Positions 29,262 to 39,284 are shown, counted from the stretch's first letter. The stretch is DNA of 64,000 bases from Blattabacterium cuenoti (GCF_014252035.1 NZ_CP059207.1:399578-463577); one strand, 5' to 3'. Program-made: numbers and translations. Notes: generated by a model from the letters alone, not told the origin.

Positions 29262-29771
29262 TTAATTCACATTTTTTGCATAATATTTTTTAATATCTTT
29301 ATCAAATAAATATAATCCAACATTATTTTCTCCTATCAATTTTATTTTATCCAAAAACATTTTACTTAGTGTTTCTTCTTCAATTTGTTCTTCAATAAAC
29401 CACTGTAAAAAATGATATGTAAAATAATCTTTTTCTTTCAATGATAATTCTACCAATAAATTTATTTCTTTAGAAATACTTTTTTCATGTTCAAATAATT
29501 TTTGAAATAAGTTTTTTAGAGAACTATACGTTTTTTTTAAATTATTACTATTCACTGAAATACTAAATTCTCCATTTCTTTTATTAATGTATCTAATTAT
29601 TTTAAACATATGATCTCTTTCTTCATCAGAATGATCATATAAAAATTCGCTTATTCCTTTAAGTCCAATTTTATTATCAACCCAAGAAGCCATAGATAAA
29701 TATAATAAAGAAGATTCTAACTCTTTATTTAATTGATTTACTAATGCTAATTGTATTGTATTGCTAAACAT
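29262..29771 (-). CDS. ftnA: Ferritin
   Basis: Ferritin oxidises and stores iron in a 24-mer shell. The 169 residues have the four-helix ferritin pattern. Ferroxidase-site ligands are visible in NKELESSLLYLSMASW, DHSDEERDHMFKII and LQWFIEEQIEEE. The stop lies one base before the ATG of bamD on the same strand. Iron storage is retained in few reduced symbionts, and here the ferroxidase residues look intact. Confidence 0.94.
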   Translation of the reverse strand: MFSNTIQLALVNQLNKELESSLLYLSMASWVDNKIGLKGISEFLYDHSDEERDHMFKIIRYINKRNGEFSISVNSNNLKKTYSSLKNLFQKLFEHEKSISKEINLLVELSLKEKDYFTYHFLQWFIEEQIEEETLSKMFLDKIKLIGENNVGLYLFDKDIKKYYAKNVN

Positions 29772-29820
29772 AGTTAATAAAAATTATTATAGTTATAATT
29801 GAGTTTTTCTTTGTTAATTA

Positions 29821-30705
29821 TTATTTTTTCATTTTCATTAATGAATCTCTTATCTTCTGTCTTAATGAAAAAGTAGCAGGTAATAAAGGTAACCTTACAT
29901 AAGGATCACATATTTCAATCAAATTAAGAAAAGTTTTTATTCCAGTAGGATTTCCCTCTTCATAAATAAGATCTGTCATTTTAATAATCTCATAGAAAAT
30001 AGAAAATGCTATTTTTTCTTCATTATTTCTTGCTAAAGAAACCATTTTTGATATTTTTTTTGGCAGTCCTTGAGCTATAACCGATATTACTCCATCTCCT
30101 CCTCCCAGAATAATAGGAAGTGTAATAAAATCATCACCTGATATCACACTAAAATTTTCCGGTTTTTTTTCAATAATCCTGTAAGATTGTAATAAATCTC
30201 CAGATGCTTCTTTAATTCCAATTATTTTAGTAAAATCATTTGCCAAACGTAAAACAGTCTCTGGAATAATATTAGTACCTGTTCTTTTAGGAACATTGTA
30301 AATGATTATATTAACATCTGTATGATTTACGATAGATTTGAAATGTTCATAAATACCATTTTGAGATGGTCTGTTATAATATGGAGAAACAGAAAGAATA
30401 GCATAAAAATCAGATAAATTTTTTATGCTATTTATTTTTTCTATAACATTTTTTGTATCATTTCCTCCTATTCCTAGTACTAATGGTAATTTTTTATAAT
30501 TTACATTTTGAATACATTTAATAATATTTTTTTTCTCTTCTTCTCTTAAAGTTGCTGTTTCGGCTGTAGTTCCTAATAAAACTAAATAGTCTACTCCATT
30601 ATCTATTACATATTTTACAAGTTTTTCAAGTCCATTAAAATCAACACTATTATCCTTTTTAAAAGGAGTAACTAACGCTACACCCGTCCCATATAATTTT
30701 TTCAT
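29821..30705 (-). CDS. dapA: 4-Hydroxy-tetrahydrodipicolinate synthase
   Basis: DapA condenses pyruvate with aspartate semialdehyde in the lysine/diaminopimelate pathway. The Schiff-base lysine is Lys165 in GIKEASGDL, the catalytic tyrosine is Tyr136 in IIYNVPKRTG, and LLGTTAETATL lies at the substrate entry. The length of 294 is normal. It could supply lysine to the host and DAP for peptidoglycan. It is separated from ferritin and from the RRM gene by non-coding gaps. Confidence 0.97.
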   Translation of the reverse strand: MKKLYGTGVALVTPFKKDNSVDFNGLEKLVKYVIDNGVDYLVLLGTTAETATLREEEKKNIIKCIQNVNYKKLPLVLGIGGNDTKNVIEKINSIKNLSDFYAILSVSPYYNRPSQNGIYEHFKSIVNHTDVNIIIYNVPKRTGTNIIPETVLRLANDFTKIIGIKEASGDLLQSYRIIEKKPENFSVISGDDFITLPIILGGGDGVISVIAQGLPKKISKMVSLARNNEEKIAFSIFYEIIKMTDLIYEEGNPTGIKTFLNLIEICDPYVRLPLLPATFSLRQKIRDSLMKMKK

Positions 30706-30868
30706 ATATAACTACATTTAGTTTTCAATGATAATAATAAATATCGTTGTTATTTCAATATTTAATTTATTATAAATATTACTCAGTTATTTTTTGAACT
30801 CAGATGTAAACGCATTGTGTTATGAAATGAAAATGATAGTTAAATTAATTAATAAAAACTTAAAAAAA

Positions 30869-31141
30869 CTAATAGTTTCTTTTTGCTCTTGGTTTAGCTG
30901 CAGAAACAATAATATTTCTACCCATTAACTCTGTTCCATTTAGTTTTTCTATAGCTTGTTTAGCATTTTCTTCATTAGACATTTCTATGAAACCAAACCC
31001 TTTACTCCTTTTATTCGATGTAGATTCATCGAAAATTATTTTTACATGAGTAACTTCTCCTATAGATTCAAAATGTTTTTTTAATTCTTGTTCTGTTATA
31101 TCGTAAGATAAATTACCTACGTATAATTTCGTATTGTCCAT
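30869..31141 (-). CDS. RNA-binding protein with one RRM domain
   Basis: A single RNA recognition motif fills the protein (90 residues). RNP2 is KLYVGNLS (5-12) and RNP1 is KGFGFIEM (47-54), with aromatic residues in the RNA-contact positions. The tail is basic (AAKPRAKRNY). Such proteins occur in Bacteroidetes and cyanobacteria and are thought to act as RNA chaperones or in stress response. The target is unknown. A good -7 box lies 23 bp upstream, and 163 bp of A/T-rich non-coding DNA follows it. Confidence 0.93.
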   Translation of the reverse strand: MDNTKLYVGNLSYDITEQELKKHFESIGEVTHVKIIFDESTSNKRSKGFGFIEMSNEENAKQAIEKLNGTELMGRNIIVSAAKPRAKRNY

Positions 31142-31163
31142 ATATAATATTTGTTTTATAAAG

Positions 31164-31171
31164 CAAATTTA
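31164..31171 (-). promoter_or_regulatory. Possible -7 promoter box of the RRM gene
   Basis: The minus strand reads TAAATTTG, an exact TAnnTTTG match 23 bp before the ATG. The rest of the 213 bp gap to pncB shows only A/T-rich sequence and no other recognisable signal. Confidence 0.45.
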
Positions 31172-31354
31172 GACAAATATTTTTTCTAAAAATGTATTAA
31201 TTAATATAGTCCAATAAATTTCAGCAAATAAATTATGTTTTTTTTAAATAAAAATTACATAAAGAATATAATTTATGATTAATAAATCACCATATCTAAA
31301 CATATCTTAATAAATAAATGATAAGACAAATTTTATATTATAAAAGAATATCTA

Positions 31355-32539
31355 ATGAAAATGAATAATTTTTCCATTATTTCTTCTATACTAGACAATG
31401 ATTTTTATAAGTTTACTATGCAAAATGCTGTAATAAAATTATTTCCTTCAGTAAAAACTAGATATGAATTAATAAATCGTGGAAATCATTTTTTTCCAAA
31501 AAATTTTGCAAATTCTATAAGAGAAAATATTGATAAAATGTCAAATCTTAAACTTTCAAATGAAGAAAAAATATATCTTAAAAAATATTGTACTTGTTTA
31601 GATTCTTCATATATAGATTTTTTGGAAAAATATCGATACAATCCAAAAGAAGTTTTTATTTCGCAAAAGGGTGGTAATATAAAAATATATATAGAGGGAT
31701 TATGGAGTAGAACTATATTATGGGAAGTTCCTATAATGGCAATTATATCAGAATTATATTACAAATTGACAAATTCTAATAATATTTCAAATATCAAAAT
31801 AATATCTTCTACTAAAAAAAAATTAAATATTTATAAAAAACTAAAAGTTAGAATTGGTGAATATGGTACTAGAAGAAGGTTTTCATATAATGTTCAAAAA
31901 TTAGTACTAAAAATTATAAAAAAAGAAAAATACCCTTTTTTTACAGGAAGTAGCAATGTACATTTTTCCCATATCTTTTCAAGATCTCCAATAGGTACTC
32001 AAGGACATGAATGGATAATGTTACATGCGGCTAAATATGGATTAAACATAGCAGACCGTATAGCAATGGAAAATTGGCTAAATATTTATCAAGGTGAATT
32101 AGGAATTGCTTTATCTGATACATACACTTCTTCAATTTTTTTTAAAAATTTTAATAAAAAACTAGCTAATGCTTTTAAAGGGGTAAGACATGATAGTGGA
32201 GATCCAGTAATTTTCATTAAAGAAGTAATAAAACATTATAAAAAATTCAATATAAATCCACTAAAAAAAATAATTGTATTTTCAGATAATCTAAATCCAA
32301 AAAAAATATCAAATATTACTGCTTTTTGTAAAAAAAAAATTATTCCCTTTTTTGGAATAGGAACAAATTTTACAAATGATGTAGGATTATCTCCTATGAA
32401 TATTGTTATTAAAATGGTTTCTGCTCTTTTTAAAAAAAAGTGGATTTCTGTAATAAAATTATCTAATGTAAAAGAAAAATCAACAGGAAAAAAAAATATG
32501 CTAATTTTAGCTAGAAAAAATATTCATTATATAAAATAA
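31355..32539 (+). CDS. pncB: Nicotinate phosphoribosyltransferase
   Basis: PncB makes nicotinate mononucleotide from nicotinate and PRPP for NAD synthesis. The early DNDFYKFTMQNAV, the GEYGTRRRFS block, and SPIGTQGHEWIMLHAAKYG with the histidine phosphorylated during the cycle are diagnostic. VRHDSGDPVIF and VFSDNLN complete the PRPP site. The length is 394. A second ATG two codons in is an alternative start. It implies use of imported nicotinate rather than full NAD synthesis, though de novo genes could lie elsewhere. Confidence 0.95.
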   Translation: MKMNNFSIISSILDNDFYKFTMQNAVIKLFPSVKTRYELINRGNHFFPKNFANSIRENIDKMSNLKLSNEEKIYLKKYCTCLDSSYIDFLEKYRYNPKEVFISQKGGNIKIYIEGLWSRTILWEVPIMAIISELYYKLTNSNNISNIKIISSTKKKLNIYKKLKVRIGEYGTRRRFSYNVQKLVLKIIKKEKYPFFTGSSNVHFSHIFSRSPIGTQGHEWIMLHAAKYGLNIADRIAMENWLNIYQGELGIALSDTYTSSIFFKNFNKKLANAFKGVRHDSGDPVIFIKEVIKHYKKFNINPLKKIIVFSDNLNPKKISNITAFCKKKIIPFFGIGTNFTNDVGLSPMNIVIKMVSALFKKKWISVIKLSNVKEKSTGKKNMLILARKNIHYIK

Positions 32540-32587
32540 AAAAATCTTTTTAATTAAATAATTATCAAATATAATAATGCAAATTTC

Positions 32588-33949
32588 ATGAAATCCAAAA
32601 ATAATTTGTACAAATATTTTTACATAGAAAATTATGGTTGTCAAATGAATGTTTCAGATAGTGAAATAATTACTTCTATTTTATTAAATCACGGATTTTT
32701 TCTTTCAGAAAAAATTGAAACAACAGACATTGTATTATTAAATGCTTGTTCTATAAGAGAAAAAGCAGAATTAAGTTTAACTAGAAAGTTAGAACAATTA
32801 AAATTTTTAAAGAAAAAAAATAAAATTTTATTTGGAATAACAGGTTGTTTTTCTAAAAAACTAAAAGAATTTTTTCTAAAAGAAAAAAAAGTAGATTTTT
32901 TTGTTGAACCAGATTTTTATAAAAAAATACCTAATATTATTCAATATATTTCAAATGATAAAATAATACCCCCATCTTTTTTTTCAAAAAACAGAAAAGA
33001 AACATATGAAGATATTATTCCATTTTCTGATAATAAAAAAAAGATTACAAAATTTTTAAGCATAACAAGAGGTTGTAATAATATGTGTACATTTTGTATA
33101 GTGCCATTTACTAGAGGAAGAGAGAAGAGCAGTAATCCTTATTCTATAATAAAAGAATGTAAACGATTATATAAAATCGGATATAAAGAAATAACTCTTT
33201 TAGGACAAAATGTTGATTCATATCAGTATATAATAAAAAATAAATCTATAAAAAAAGATATGATGGTTAAATTTTCTGATCTTTTAAGCTTATTAGCTAC
33301 AGAAGTTCCTTTTATGAGAATACGATTTTCTACATCCAATCCACATGATATGTCCGAAAGTGTTTTAAACGTTATCTCAAAATATCCTAATATATGCAAA
33401 CATATACATTTGCCAGTTCAATCTGGAAGTAATAAAATATTAAAATTAATGAATAGAAAATATTCACGTGAAAAATATATTAATTTAATAGAAAAAATTA
33501 GAAATATTATTCCTGAATGCTCTATTTCTCATGATATTATGACTGGATTTTGTGGAGAAAATGAAAAAGATCATCAAGATACTATTAGTTTAATGAATGA
33601 AATTAAATATAATTATGGTTACATGTTTTCCTATTCTCCAAGACCAGGTACATTTTCTTACAAAAAATTAAAAGATGATGTTCCAAAACATATAAAAAAA
33701 GAAAGACTAAAAGAAATTATAGATTTGCAAAGAGAACATTCGTTATTTCGTATGAAAGAATTTATAGGAAAAACGCAAGAAATATTGATAGAAGGAATTT
33801 CAAAAAGAAATAACAAAAACTGGTATGGTAGAAATACTCAAAATATAATTGTAGTTTTCCCCAAAAAAAACTTTTTGTCAATAGGTGATACTATTAACGT
33901 AAAAATACTAAACAATACATCTGCAACTTTAATAGGTGAAATTGATTAA
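32588..33949 (+). CDS. miaB: tRNA-2-methylthio-N6-dimethylallyladenosine synthase MiaB
   Basis: MiaB adds the methylthio group to i6A37 of tRNAs, acting after MiaA (52632). The N-terminal domain has cluster cysteines Cys18, Cys54 and Cys87. The radical SAM cluster is Cys163, Cys167 and Cys170 (CNNMCTFC). A TRAM RNA-binding domain ends the protein. The length of 453 is full. The next gene begins within or just after its 3' end, as in free-living Flavobacteriia (miaB, sigma-54 activator, lptE, secG, groES). Confidence 0.97.
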   Translation: MKSKNNLYKYFYIENYGCQMNVSDSEIITSILLNHGFFLSEKIETTDIVLLNACSIREKAELSLTRKLEQLKFLKKKNKILFGITGCFSKKLKEFFLKEKKVDFFVEPDFYKKIPNIIQYISNDKIIPPSFFSKNRKETYEDIIPFSDNKKKITKFLSITRGCNNMCTFCIVPFTRGREKSSNPYSIIKECKRLYKIGYKEITLLGQNVDSYQYIIKNKSIKKDMMVKFSDLLSLLATEVPFMRIRFSTSNPHDMSESVLNVISKYPNICKHIHLPVQSGSNKILKLMNRKYSREKYINLIEKIRNIIPECSISHDIMTGFCGENEKDHQDTISLMNEIKYNYGYMFSYSPRPGTFSYKKLKDDVPKHIKKERLKEIIDLQREHSLFRMKEFIGKTQEILIEGISKRNNKNWYGRNTQNIIVVFPKKNFLSIGDTINVKILNNTSATLIGEID

Positions 33950-33974
33950 TTTTTTTAATATCAAAAGTCCTAAT

Positions 33975-35258
33975 ATGGAATTTATCCAAAGTATCAAACA
34001 AAAATTTGGAATTATAGGATACGATTACGCTTTACATAGAGCTATAGAAAAATCAATACAAGTCGCACCTACTGATATTTCGGTATTAGTTCTTGGAGAA
34101 AGTGGAGTTGGAAAAGAATTTATTCCAAAAATAATACATCAATTTTCTTCTAGAAAACATAATTCTTATATTGCTGTAAATTGTGGAGCTATACCTGAAG
34201 GAACAATTGATAGTGAACTTTTTGGTCATGAAAAAGGGTCTTTTACAGGAGCTACAAGTATGAGAAAGGGTTATTTTGAAGTAGCAAATGGAGGTACAAT
34301 ATTTCTCGATGAAGTAGGAGAACTTCCTTTAACAACTCAAGTACGTTTACTTAGAGTTTTAGAATCTGGGGAATTTATTAAAGTAGGATCTTCAAAAATA
34401 CAAAAAGTAAATATAAGAATAGTTGCAGCTACTAATTTAAATATGATAGAATCTATACAAAAAGGAAAATTTAGAGAAGATTTGTATTATCGTTTAAATA
34501 CAGTACAAATAAATGTTCCTACTTTACGTTCTCGTAAAAATGACATAAAATTATTATTTAAAAAATTTTCTAATGATTTTGCTGATAAATATCACATGCC
34601 ACCAGTAAAATTAACAGAAGAATCTTTAAAATATCTAGAAAATTACTCTTGGCCAGGAAATATAAGACAATTAAAAAATGTTACAGAACAAATTTCTGTA
34701 GTAGAAGCAGAAAGAGAAATTTCAATTGAAAAATTGAAAGAATATATTCCAGATAATATTCCTTCAATATCTTCTTTGTCTCGTAATGATTTTAACAATA
34801 CTTTTATACATGATTTTTCTAAAGAAAGAGACTTTCTTTACAAAATATTATTTGATATGAAAAAAAGTTTAAATGATTTAAAAAATATGGTATTTCAACT
34901 AATAAAAGATTATCCGAATAATAAGTTTTTAGAAAAAAATCAACACCTTATAAATAAAATATATGGTCCAATTATTCATCATCAAAGTGCAGAAAGAAAG
35001 GATAATTTTTTTCAAATAGAACATTCTTCTGATTCTGAAAAAAGATATTATAATAAAAATTCTAATTGTAATAATAAAGAAATTCATAAAGATTTTATCA
35101 AGAAAGAAGAAATACCTTCTTTTTCCTTACGGAAGAAAGAAATAGAGTTTATTCAAAAAGCTTTGAAAAAAAATAATGGAAAAAGAAGCAAAGCTGCTAA
35201 AGAACTAGGAATTTCTGAAAGGACATTATATAGAAAAATTAAACAATATGGGTTATAA
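33975..35258 (+). CDS. Sigma-54-dependent transcription activator without sensor domain
   Basis: This AAA+ activator would open promoters bound by RNA polymerase with sigma-54. The ATG at 33975 (MEFIQSIKQKFG) fits relatives better than the upstream GTG at 33936, which overlaps miaB. Counting from that ATG, Walker A is GESGVGKE (41-48), the sigma-54-contact loop is GSFTGA (88-93, usual GAFTGA), and Walker B is GGTIFLDE (106-113). A linker of about 100 residues precedes a Fis-like helix-turn-helix (RSKAAKELGISERTLYRKI). There is no receiver, GAF or PAS domain. lptE starts inside its 3' end. Confidence 0.93.
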   Translation: MEFIQSIKQKFGIIGYDYALHRAIEKSIQVAPTDISVLVLGESGVGKEFIPKIIHQFSSRKHNSYIAVNCGAIPEGTIDSELFGHEKGSFTGATSMRKGYFEVANGGTIFLDEVGELPLTTQVRLLRVLESGEFIKVGSSKIQKVNIRIVAATNLNMIESIQKGKFREDLYYRLNTVQINVPTLRSRKNDIKLLFKKFSNDFADKYHMPPVKLTEESLKYLENYSWPGNIRQLKNVTEQISVVEAEREISIEKLKEYIPDNIPSISSLSRNDFNNTFIHDFSKERDFLYKILFDMKKSLNDLKNMVFQLIKDYPNNKFLEKNQHLINKIYGPIIHHQSAERKDNFFQIEHSSDSEKRYYNKNSNCNNKEIHKDFIKKEEIPSFSLRKKEIEFIQKALKKNNGKRSKAAKELGISERTLYRKIKQYGL

Positions 35259-35718
35259 ATACATTTTATTCATTTTTTCTTTTGTATTATCCTCTTGCAA
35301 TTCACCTTTATTTCCACTTCTTTATAAAAGAAAAACAATAGAGATTGGTAATTTTATAAATACAATGTGTCTTCCTAAAATATGCATTTCTTCTGATTTT
35401 AGAAAAAATTTTGAAGAATATATAGAAAGACATAGTCCTTTACAAATAGTTTCTCAAAATGGAGAAATTTTTATAGAAGGAGCTTTTTTAGATTATGTAT
35501 TAATGTCACAAGTAAATTCTCCAATAAAAAAAATTAAACTAATAATGAAAATATATTATAAAGATAAAATGCATCCTCAAAATAATTCGGTAAAATATTT
35601 ATCTTCAACAGAATATTTTTCATATAAAAAAGATCCATTTTTAAGAAAATCTGTAAATAAGATTATGAGAAATTTAACAGTAAAAATATTTAATATTATC
35701 AGTGATATAAATCAATAA
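35248..35718 (+). CDS. lptE: LptE-like lipopolysaccharide assembly lipoprotein
   Basis: LptE plugs the LptD pore that delivers LPS to the outer leaflet. A signal peptide ends at a lipobox (FVLSSC, Cys17). The remaining 140 residues are weakly conserved, with IEIGNFIN and ISSDFRKNFEEYIERHSPLQ fitting the LptE pattern. The call rests mainly on the lipobox, the size (156 residues) and the conserved position between the sigma-54 activator and secG. It overlaps the activator gene by 11 nt. Confidence 0.72.
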   Translation: MGYKYILFIFSFVLSSCNSPLFPLLYKRKTIEIGNFINTMCLPKICISSDFRKNFEEYIERHSPLQIVSQNGEIFIEGAFLDYVLMSQVNSPIKKIKLIMKIYYKDKMHPQNNSVKYLSSTEYFSYKKDPFLRKSVNKIMRNLTVKIFNIISDINQ

Positions 35719-35726
35719 AAATATAT

Positions 35727-35972
35727 ATGTATTTAACGATTAGTATATTCGGTTTTTTTATTATTATAGCATGCATTTTATTGATATTAATAATATTAAT
35801 ACAAAATCCAAATAAAGATAGTATATCTCAATCTTTTTTAGATAATAATTTTAAATTTCTTGGTGTAAAAAGAACTAATTCTTTCTTGGAAGGAGTTACA
35901 TGGTTTTTATCTATTGTTATATTTTTTTTAACTATAGTTTTTAATATTTTTTTGAAATTAAAACAACAGTAA
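35727..35972 (+). CDS. secG: Preprotein translocase subunit SecG
   Basis: SecG is the small accessory subunit of the SecYEG channel. The 81 residues have two membrane segments (about 4-26 and 58-76) separated by a loop with ILIQNPNKDSISQSF, which matches the SecG core pattern ILLQ-x-x-K. Position between lptE and groES is the usual Flavobacteriia order. Confidence 0.85.
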   Translation: MYLTISIFGFFIIIACILLILIILIQNPNKDSISQSFLDNNFKFLGVKRTNSFLEGVTWFLSIVIFFLTIVFNIFLKLKQQ

Positions 35973-35977
35973 AGTAT

Positions 35978-35988
35978 GTCATTATGAC
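35978..35988. repeat. Short inverted repeat upstream of groES
   Basis: GTCAT and ATGAC arms are separated by a single T. It lies 34 bp upstream of the sigma-54-like element of groES and just after the secG stop. The half-site matches that of the repeat before dnaK (12579-12593) but the arms face the other way. Function is unknown; chance cannot be excluded. Confidence 0.3.
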
Positions 35989-36021
35989 GTTTTATTATAA
36001 ATTATTATGTCTTTTTCATTG

Positions 36022-36038
36022 TGGCATGTTTTTGGCTT
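36022..36038 (+). promoter_or_regulatory. Sigma-54-like (-24/-12) promoter element of groES-groEL
   Basis: TGGCATGTTTTTGGCTT has the GG-N10-GC core of sigma-54 promoters (GG at 36023-36024, GC at 36035-36036) and six of six bases at the -24 box except T for C in TGGCAC. The element starts 50 bp before the groES ATG, and transcription would start near 36048. No CIRCE repeat and no other promoter was found in the 99 bp secG-groES gap. A sigma-54 activator is encoded three genes upstream. Confidence 0.6.
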
Positions 36039-36071
36039 CTTAGTAATTTAGAATCGTAAAAATTATAAAAT

Positions 36072-36350
36072 ATGGTGGAAGTAAAGATAAAACCTTTAGC
36101 AGATCGTGTCCTTGTACAACCTGATCCTGCTGAAACAAAAACTTCATCAGGCATTATTATCCCTGATACTGCGAAAGAAAAACCGCAAAAGGGAACTGTA
36201 ATTGCGGTAGGAAAAGGAAAAAAAAATGAGCCTATGATTTTAAAGGAAGGAGATAGAGTGTTATATGGTAAGTATTCCGGTACAGAATTAAAATGGGAAG
36301 GAGAGGAATATCTTATTATGAGAGAATCTGATGTAATAGCTATTATATAA
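36072..36350 (+). CDS. groES: Co-chaperonin GroES
   Basis: GroES caps the GroEL chamber. The protein (92 residues) starts [19 protein letters not shown], has the mobile loop [18 protein letters not shown], and ends [21 protein letters not shown] with the usual last strand. It precedes groEL by 59 bp. The shared upstream -24/-12 element would drive both. Confidence 0.98.
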   Translation: MVEVKIKPLADRVLVQPDPAETKTSSGIIIPDTAKEKPQKGTVIAVGKGKKNEPMILKEGDRVLYGKYSGTELKWEGEEYLIMRESDVIAII

Positions 36351-36373
36351 TGTAATTTTTCTATATCATATAG

Positions 36374-38050
<1,677 letters not shown>

Positions 38051-38071
38051 AATGAATAAATGTAGTAAAGT

Positions 38072-38096
38072 AGATAAGATTATAATCTTATCTTTT
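38072..38096 (+). terminator. groESL terminator 1 (perfect palindrome)
   Basis: A perfect 22-bp palindrome (38072-38093, half-site AGATAAGATTA) is followed by T residues. It begins 21 bp after the groEL stop. It would form an 11-bp stem with no loop, or about 9 bp with a 4-base loop. Confidence 0.6.
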
Positions 38097-38110
38097 CTTT
38101 CTGAACAAAA

Positions 38111-38152
38111 AAAAATAGTGTCTATGGTTTTTCCATAAGACACTATTTTTTT
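38111..38152. terminator. Bidirectional terminator between groEL and kdsC
   Basis: AATAGTGTC...TATGG pairs with CCATA...GACACTATT over a loop of five T residues, with one bulged base. An A-run lies at the left and a T-run at the right, so it can end transcription from groEL on one strand and from kdsC on the other. It is the second hairpin after groEL. Confidence 0.75.
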
Positions 38153-38208
38153 ATAACGAATTTTTTAAACTTTAATGCATTCTATAACATCCTTCTTTTT
38201 ATATATAT

Positions 38209-38709
38209 TTAAAACCAATTTTTTTGAACTTTCAGAGTTTGTTCTATAACATCTCTTACACATCCTCTACCACCTTTTTTTGGAGAAATATATTTAGATA
38301 CATTCTTTACTTCTTGAACAGCGTCTATTGGTGAACAAGGTAAGGCTACAGATTTCATAATTTCAATATCTGGAATATCGTCGCCCATATAAAGCACATT
38401 TTTTTTGCTTATTTTCAATATTTTACAATACTCATCTAGATATTTTTTTTTATTATTAACTCCTTGATAAATGTAAGGAATATCTAAACTTCTCAAACGA
38501 CGAAATACCATTAAATCTGAACCTCTTGTTATAACACATATATTATAACCTTTACTTTTTGCTATTTGAATAGCATATCCATCTTTAGCAAACATTTGAC
38601 GAACCAAATTACCATCTGGAAAAAGATTCAAGTTACAATTTGTTAAAACTCCATCAACATCAAATACAAAAGTATTAATGTTATTCATTATATTTCTATA
38701 ATTCTCCAT
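38209..38709 (-). CDS. kdsC: 3-Deoxy-D-manno-octulosonate 8-phosphate phosphatase
   Basis: KdsC releases phosphate from Kdo-8-phosphate on the way to LPS inner core. It is a small HAD enzyme (166 residues) with nucleophile motif FVFDVDGVLT (Asp17, Asp19), the segment GDDIPDIEIMK for the last aspartates, and GGRGCVRDVIE near the C-terminus, typical of KdsC. Together with LptE and the ABC exporter it suggests that some LPS or Kdo-lipid is still made. Confidence 0.9.
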   Translation of the reverse strand: MENYRNIMNNINTFVFDVDGVLTNCNLNLFPDGNLVRQMFAKDGYAIQIAKSKGYNICVITRGSDLMVFRRLRSLDIPYIYQGVNNKKKYLDEYCKILKISKKNVLYMGDDIPDIEIMKSVALPCSPIDAVQEVKNVSKYISPKKGGRGCVRDVIEQTLKVQKNWF

Positions 38710-38761
38710 AAAAAATAAATCAATACTCTACTATTTTTTACATTTTTTTATTCACATAATT

Positions 38762-38791
38762 AAAAAAAATAACATTTTTTTTGATTGTTAT
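38762..38791 (-). terminator. Possible terminator after the DUF3276 gene
   Basis: On the minus strand ATAACA and TGTTAT form a 6-bp stem followed by a run of seven T residues, about 40 bp after the stop of the DUF3276 gene. The stem is weak and A/T-rich. Confidence 0.4.
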
Positions 38792-38831
38792 GTAAATAAA
38801 AAAATTCAAATTCAATTAATTATTAAATTAA

Positions 38832-39251
38832 TTAAATATCTTCGAAATTGATATTTGTAAAATTTTTTACTCCCGATGTTTTTTTAATTTTAACTTCTTT
38901 AACATCTTGATTTTGATTATGATGATGTGTTTGATAATGAGTTTTAAAATCTTTTTGATGACGTTCTGATATTACTTCACTACCTTTTTCATTGATAATA
39001 AATTTAATCATGTCATCAAGTATACTCTGAAATTTAGAAAAATCTTCTTTATACAAATATATTTTATGTTTTTTATACGATATTTCACCTGTTTCAGAAT
39101 AATTTTTCTTACTTTCAGTAATCGTTAAATAATAATCACCAGCTCTTGTTTCTCTTGCGTCAAAAAAATATGTACGACTACCTGTTTTTAGAGTTTTTGA
39201 ACAAATTTCGTTTCTATCGTTCCTCTCTTTGATATTTTCTTTTTCATCCAT
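38832..39251 (-). CDS. DUF3276 (PUR-alpha-like nucleic-acid-binding) protein
   Basis: The family folds like PUR-alpha domains and binds single-stranded DNA or RNA in Borrelia and Bacteroidetes relatives. The core of this 139-residue protein runs from about residue 20 to 95: SRTYFFDARETRAGDYYLTI, YKKHKIYLYKEDFSKF and INEKGSEVISERHQKDF. The tail is low complexity with a histidine-rich stretch. The role here is unknown. It has a -7 box just upstream and a weak terminator after it, so it is probably transcribed alone. Confidence 0.85.
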   Translation of the reverse strand: MDEKENIKERNDRNEICSKTLKTGSRTYFFDARETRAGDYYLTITESKKNYSETGEISYKKHKIYLYKEDFSKFQSILDDMIKFIINEKGSEVISERHQKDFKTHYQTHHHNQNQDVKEVKIKKTSGVKNFTNINFEDI

Positions 39252-39276
39252 TTCAAAAAAATATTATAATACTGAA

Positions 39277-39284
39277 CAAATCTA
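39277..39284 (-). promoter_or_regulatory. Possible -7 promoter box of the DUF3276 gene
   Basis: The minus strand reads TAGATTTG, an exact TAnnTTTG match 26 bp before the ATG. No clear -33 TTTG was seen. Confidence 0.45.

Noticed and set aside
35973-36071. CIRCE/HrcA operator before groES
   Set aside because: The repeat TTAGCACTC-N9-GAGTGCTAA is not present; only the short GTCAT/ATGAC repeat is found.
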